Assembly: GCA_964512655.1 (NCBI GenBank)
Contig: CAZEJT010000002.1
Span: 372,001-436,000, forward strand
DNA length: 64,000 bases
Direction: 5' to 3'
Origin: VBOC01 sp964512655
GTDB lineage: Bacteria > Bacteroidota > Ignavibacteria > UBA10030 > SZUA-254
Shown here one piece after another: positions 62,100-64,000 of this stretch (within the stretch, counting starts at the first letter, position 1; every line of letters begins with the position of its first letter). The position numbers were made by a program, and so were the translations under genes. Under the pieces are notes generated by a model. The model worked only from the letters and a program-made list of their open reading frames with translations. It was not told the DNA's origin and ran no database searches.

Positions 62100-62892
62100 C
62101 CGGGCACATATCTTTTTTTCCGTCATCATCCCTGCGCATAATGAGGAAGACCTCATCGAACACACGTGCGAGTCGATTATCAGGGAGTTTGAGGCGAACG
62201 GGATCGCCGACTACGAGATCCTTATCGTGAATGACAACAGCACGGACGGCACGGGAAAGCGGATCCGCTCGCTGGAAGAGACCTATCCCGCGGTGCGCGG
62301 GGTTACAAATACTCCGCCGAACGGCTATGGCTTCGCGGTCCGGAGAGGTCTTGAGACGTTTCGCGGAGACGCGGCGTGCGTGGTGATGGCGGATCTGTCC
62401 GACTCACCCGCTGACATCGTCCGGTACTATCGGGAGATAAAGAACGGGGCTGAGTGCGTTTTCGGCTCCCGGTTCAACCGGGGTTCGAAGGTTCACGACT
62501 ATCCCGTTTTCAAGTTGGTCCTGAACCGGCTGGCCAACTGGTTCATTAAAGTCCTCTTCAACATCGACTACAACGATACCACCAACGCCTTCAAATGCTA
62601 TCGGAGAGAAGTGATTGAGGGAGTCCAGCCGGTTCTTTCGCATCATTTCAACCTTACGGTGGAGTTGCCGCTGAAGGCGATCGTCCGCGGATATCAGTAC
62701 AAAGTCATCCCGATCTCGTGGACGAACCGTGTGGCCGGCGTCTCGAAGCTGAAGATCAAGGAAATGGGGAGCAGGTATCTCTTCATCATCCTGTATGTCT
62801 TCCTCGAAAAAATGCTTTCCCGGGGAGACTACAGGAGGGTGCAGAAGGAGCGAACGGCGGCAGGGAAGGTCGGCGAGAGGTCGACGGTGTAG
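62089..62892 (+). CDS. Family 2 glycosyltransferase, DPM1-like
   Basis: 267 residues from the GTG at 62,089. SVIIPAHNEEDLIE, IVNDNSTDGTG and the metal-binding VMADLSDSPADI identify a DPM1-type GT2, and RVAGVSKLKIKEMGSRY is the usual post-catalytic basic stretch. One hydrophobic segment near the end may hold it at the membrane. Together with the two epimerases it forms a short operon, which suggests that the epimerases make the sugar that this enzyme loads onto polyprenyl phosphate or a glycan. Confidence 0.87.
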   Translation: MEVDRAHIFFSVIIPAHNEEDLIEHTCESIIREFEANGIADYEILIVNDNSTDGTGKRIRSLEETYPAVRGVTNTPPNGYGFAVRRGLETFRGDAACVVMADLSDSPADIVRYYREIKNGAECVFGSRFNRGSKVHDYPVFKLVLNRLANWFIKVLFNIDYNDTTNAFKCYRREVIEGVQPVLSHHFNLTVELPLKAIVRGYQYKVIPISWTNRVAGVSKLKIKEMGSRYLFIILYVFLEKMLSRGDYRRVQKERTAAGKVGERSTV

Positions 62893-62914
62893 CGGTTCGC
62901 GCGCCGCGGAGCGG

Positions 62915-63775
62915 TCAATGCGCTCCGGGGAGGGTCTTGAAATAGTGCGAAAGGCTTTCTTTCCACCCGGGCATCACGTCGATGCCGAGAGAGCGGAGGC
63001 GGAAGTTGTCAAGAACGGAGTATCCCGGGCGCCTGATCGGCGAGACAAACTCCTTTGAGCTCACAGGCTTCACCGCCGGATTCAGCCCCGCGTTCCTGAA
63101 AATCTCAAGAGCAAATTCATACCACGAGCAGGACCCGTTGTTCGTCGCGTGATACAGGCCGTAGGCTCTGGTCTTCACGATCTCCTGTATCTGACGCGCA
63201 AGGTGATGTGTGTAGGTGGGGGTCAGAATCTCATCGTCAACCACCCGGATTTCCTTCCCGTCGCGCGCGAGCGCGAGCATCGTCTCGATAAAATTCCTTC
63301 CTTTCGCCCGGCACTTGTTGTGACCGTAGAGTCCTGAGCTTCTCACGATATAATGCCTCGGTGCATGGGCGGCGACGAGATGCTCCCCGGAAACTTTCGT
63401 TACCGCGTACATATTCAGGGGATGAGGCGGATCTGATTCGACGTACGGCTCACGTTTTGCGCCGTCAAAAACGTAGTCGGTGCTGATGTGAACGAGGTCG
63501 CTTCCAAGAGACTCCGCGGCATCGGCAAGGTGAAGCGCGCCGAGAGCGTTAACCTGGAAGGAACGGTCCGGGTTTTTCTCGCAGTCGTCCACTTTGTGGT
63601 AGGCCGCGGTGTTAATAACAAGGGTAGGTTTGATTTCCGACAGGACCCGAGATACCGACTCCGCCTCCGAAATCTCGATGTCCGCATGGGTGAGAGGAAC
63701 AACCTCGGCGTCTGAGAAGGCCGACTGAAGATCCATGCCCAGCTGGCCGTTTGCCCCGATAATTGCGACCTTCAC
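62915..63775 (-). CDS. rmlD: dTDP-4-dehydrorhamnose reductase
   Basis: 286 residues. The short N-terminal Rossmann motif IGANGQLGMDL, the NTAAYHKVDDCE segment, HISTDYVFDG, the active-site YAVTK (YxxxK) and VRSSGLYG are the RmlD/RfbD pattern. It performs the last step of dTDP-L-rhamnose synthesis. RmlA, B and C are not in this window. It is convergent with the GT2 gene at 62,892 and lies 20 bases after a partial epimerase gene on the same strand. Confidence 0.93.
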   Translation of the reverse strand: MKVAIIGANGQLGMDLQSAFSDAEVVPLTHADIEISEAESVSRVLSEIKPTLVINTAAYHKVDDCEKNPDRSFQVNALGALHLADAAESLGSDLVHISTDYVFDGAKREPYVESDPPHPLNMYAVTKVSGEHLVAAHAPRHYIVRSSGLYGHNKCRAKGRNFIETMLALARDGKEIRVVDDEILTPTYTHHLARQIQEIVKTRAYGLYHATNNGSCSWYEFALEIFRNAGLNPAVKPVSSKEFVSPIRRPGYSVLDNFRLRSLGIDVMPGWKESLSHYFKTLPGAH

Positions 63776-63795
63776 CGGCCCGCCCCCCTCAGAGT

Positions 63796-64000
63796 TCAGT
63801 CGCGCAGCGACTTGAAGACCTCGATATTGTAATAGAGCGGGTTATCGAAGTCTTTGAATTCATTCCGGTGTTCGATCAGCTCACCGACGATTGAATCGAT
63901 GTTGTGCCGGGGCTTGAAGCTGAGAACATTCCTCGCCTTTTCGGTGCTCACTTTGTAGTTTCGAATGTCCTGGATATGCTTGATCGTCAGGCCGACTTCC
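63796..64000 (-). CDS. NAD-dependent nucleotide-sugar epimerase, C-terminal end (cut by window edge)
   Basis: The last 67 residues of an extended SDR: KHIQDIRNYKVSTEKARNVL and then FKPRHNIDSIVGELIEH, the usual end in which the substrate-binding helix bundle closes. The stop is at 63,796-63,798, 20 bases before rmlD. The N-terminal domain lies beyond the window, so the substrate is not visible. It is probably part of the same sugar-nucleotide operon as rmlD. Confidence 0.75.
   Translation of the reverse strand, partial: EVGLTIKHIQDIRNYKVSTEKARNVLSFKPRHNIDSIVGELIEHRNEFKDFDNPLYYNIEVFKSLRD

Noticed and set aside
1..64000. CRISPR array, prophage, insertion sequence, integrase or toxin-antitoxin pair
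   Set aside because: No regularly spaced direct repeats, transposase, integrase or phage structural gene was found; the only repeats are the coding ones and the REP-like palindromes.

Overview
The window reads as a chromosomal stretch from a Gram-negative bacterium of the FCB group, most likely Bacteroidota/Ignavibacteria-like. Four proteins end in a type IX secretion (T9SS) type-A sorting domain of the 'NPFNPTT' kind, which is common in that group. A DUF1800/DUF1501 pair, an FTP-M36 peptidase and a YCF48 repeat protein fit the same picture. The taxon is an inference from protein style; no rRNA is present. Most recognisable promoters are ordinary TTGnnn-N16/18-TAnnTT, sometimes drifting toward the Bacteroidota TAnnTTTG form.

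Region 1 (1-16,838, all minus) is one long surface-polysaccharide operon with a strong promoter at 16,947-16,975. From its promoter end it encodes two GT4 glycosyltransferases, the ABC exporter Wzm/Wzt, a coiled-coil methyltransferase, a small beta-rich protein, a double-GT4 fusion, a GT-C-like membrane protein and a membrane-anchored GT2. It then carries a WbpA/(WbpB-WbpD fusion)/WbpE cassette, which would make UDP-2,3-diacetamido-2,3-dideoxy-glucuronate, and finally the start of an epimerase. Together these describe an ABC-transporter-dependent O-antigen-like glycan containing a diacetamido-uronic acid.

Region 2 (17,089-23,169, plus) holds three tandem paralogous membrane proteins with C-terminal TPRs and shared loop motifs but no assigned function. 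Region 3 (23,177-35,442, plus) holds apaG, an M48 and an M28 metallopeptidase, DUF1800 and DUF1501 genes, a NarL-type two-component system, a pilin-like small protein and an ABCB exporter. Region 4 (35,542-46,572) has outer-membrane and secreted proteins (a small barrel-like protein, an M36 T9SS peptidase, a PD40 lipoprotein). It also has uppP, a MetR-like LysR regulator divergent from a DUF4242/YCF48/DUF4242 cluster with a perfect MetR-type box upstream, and a frameshifted papain-like peptidase gene. A CAU tRNA, a zinc-ribbon protein and rpsU complete it.

Region 5 (46,769-64,000) is a second glycan locus: a YfhO-type membrane protein, methyltransferases (including FkbM), GT2/GT4/GT9-like enzymes, a Wzx-type flippase, a seven-repeat FG-GAP T9SS protein, two unusual SDR epimerases with a GT2, RmlD, and the end of another epimerase cut by the window edge.

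The two glycan loci carry different export routes (ABC in region 1, Wzx-like in region 5), and UppP, which recycles the shared lipid carrier, lies between them. The points most worth a second look are the MetR box at about -65 of a DUF4242 promoter, the coiled-coil 'ruler' methyltransferase with a 31-residue duplication, the three membrane-TPR paralogs, the broken papain-like gene, the epimerase with Phe in place of the catalytic Tyr, and composite palindromic (REP-like) elements, one of which supplies the stop codon of a gene.
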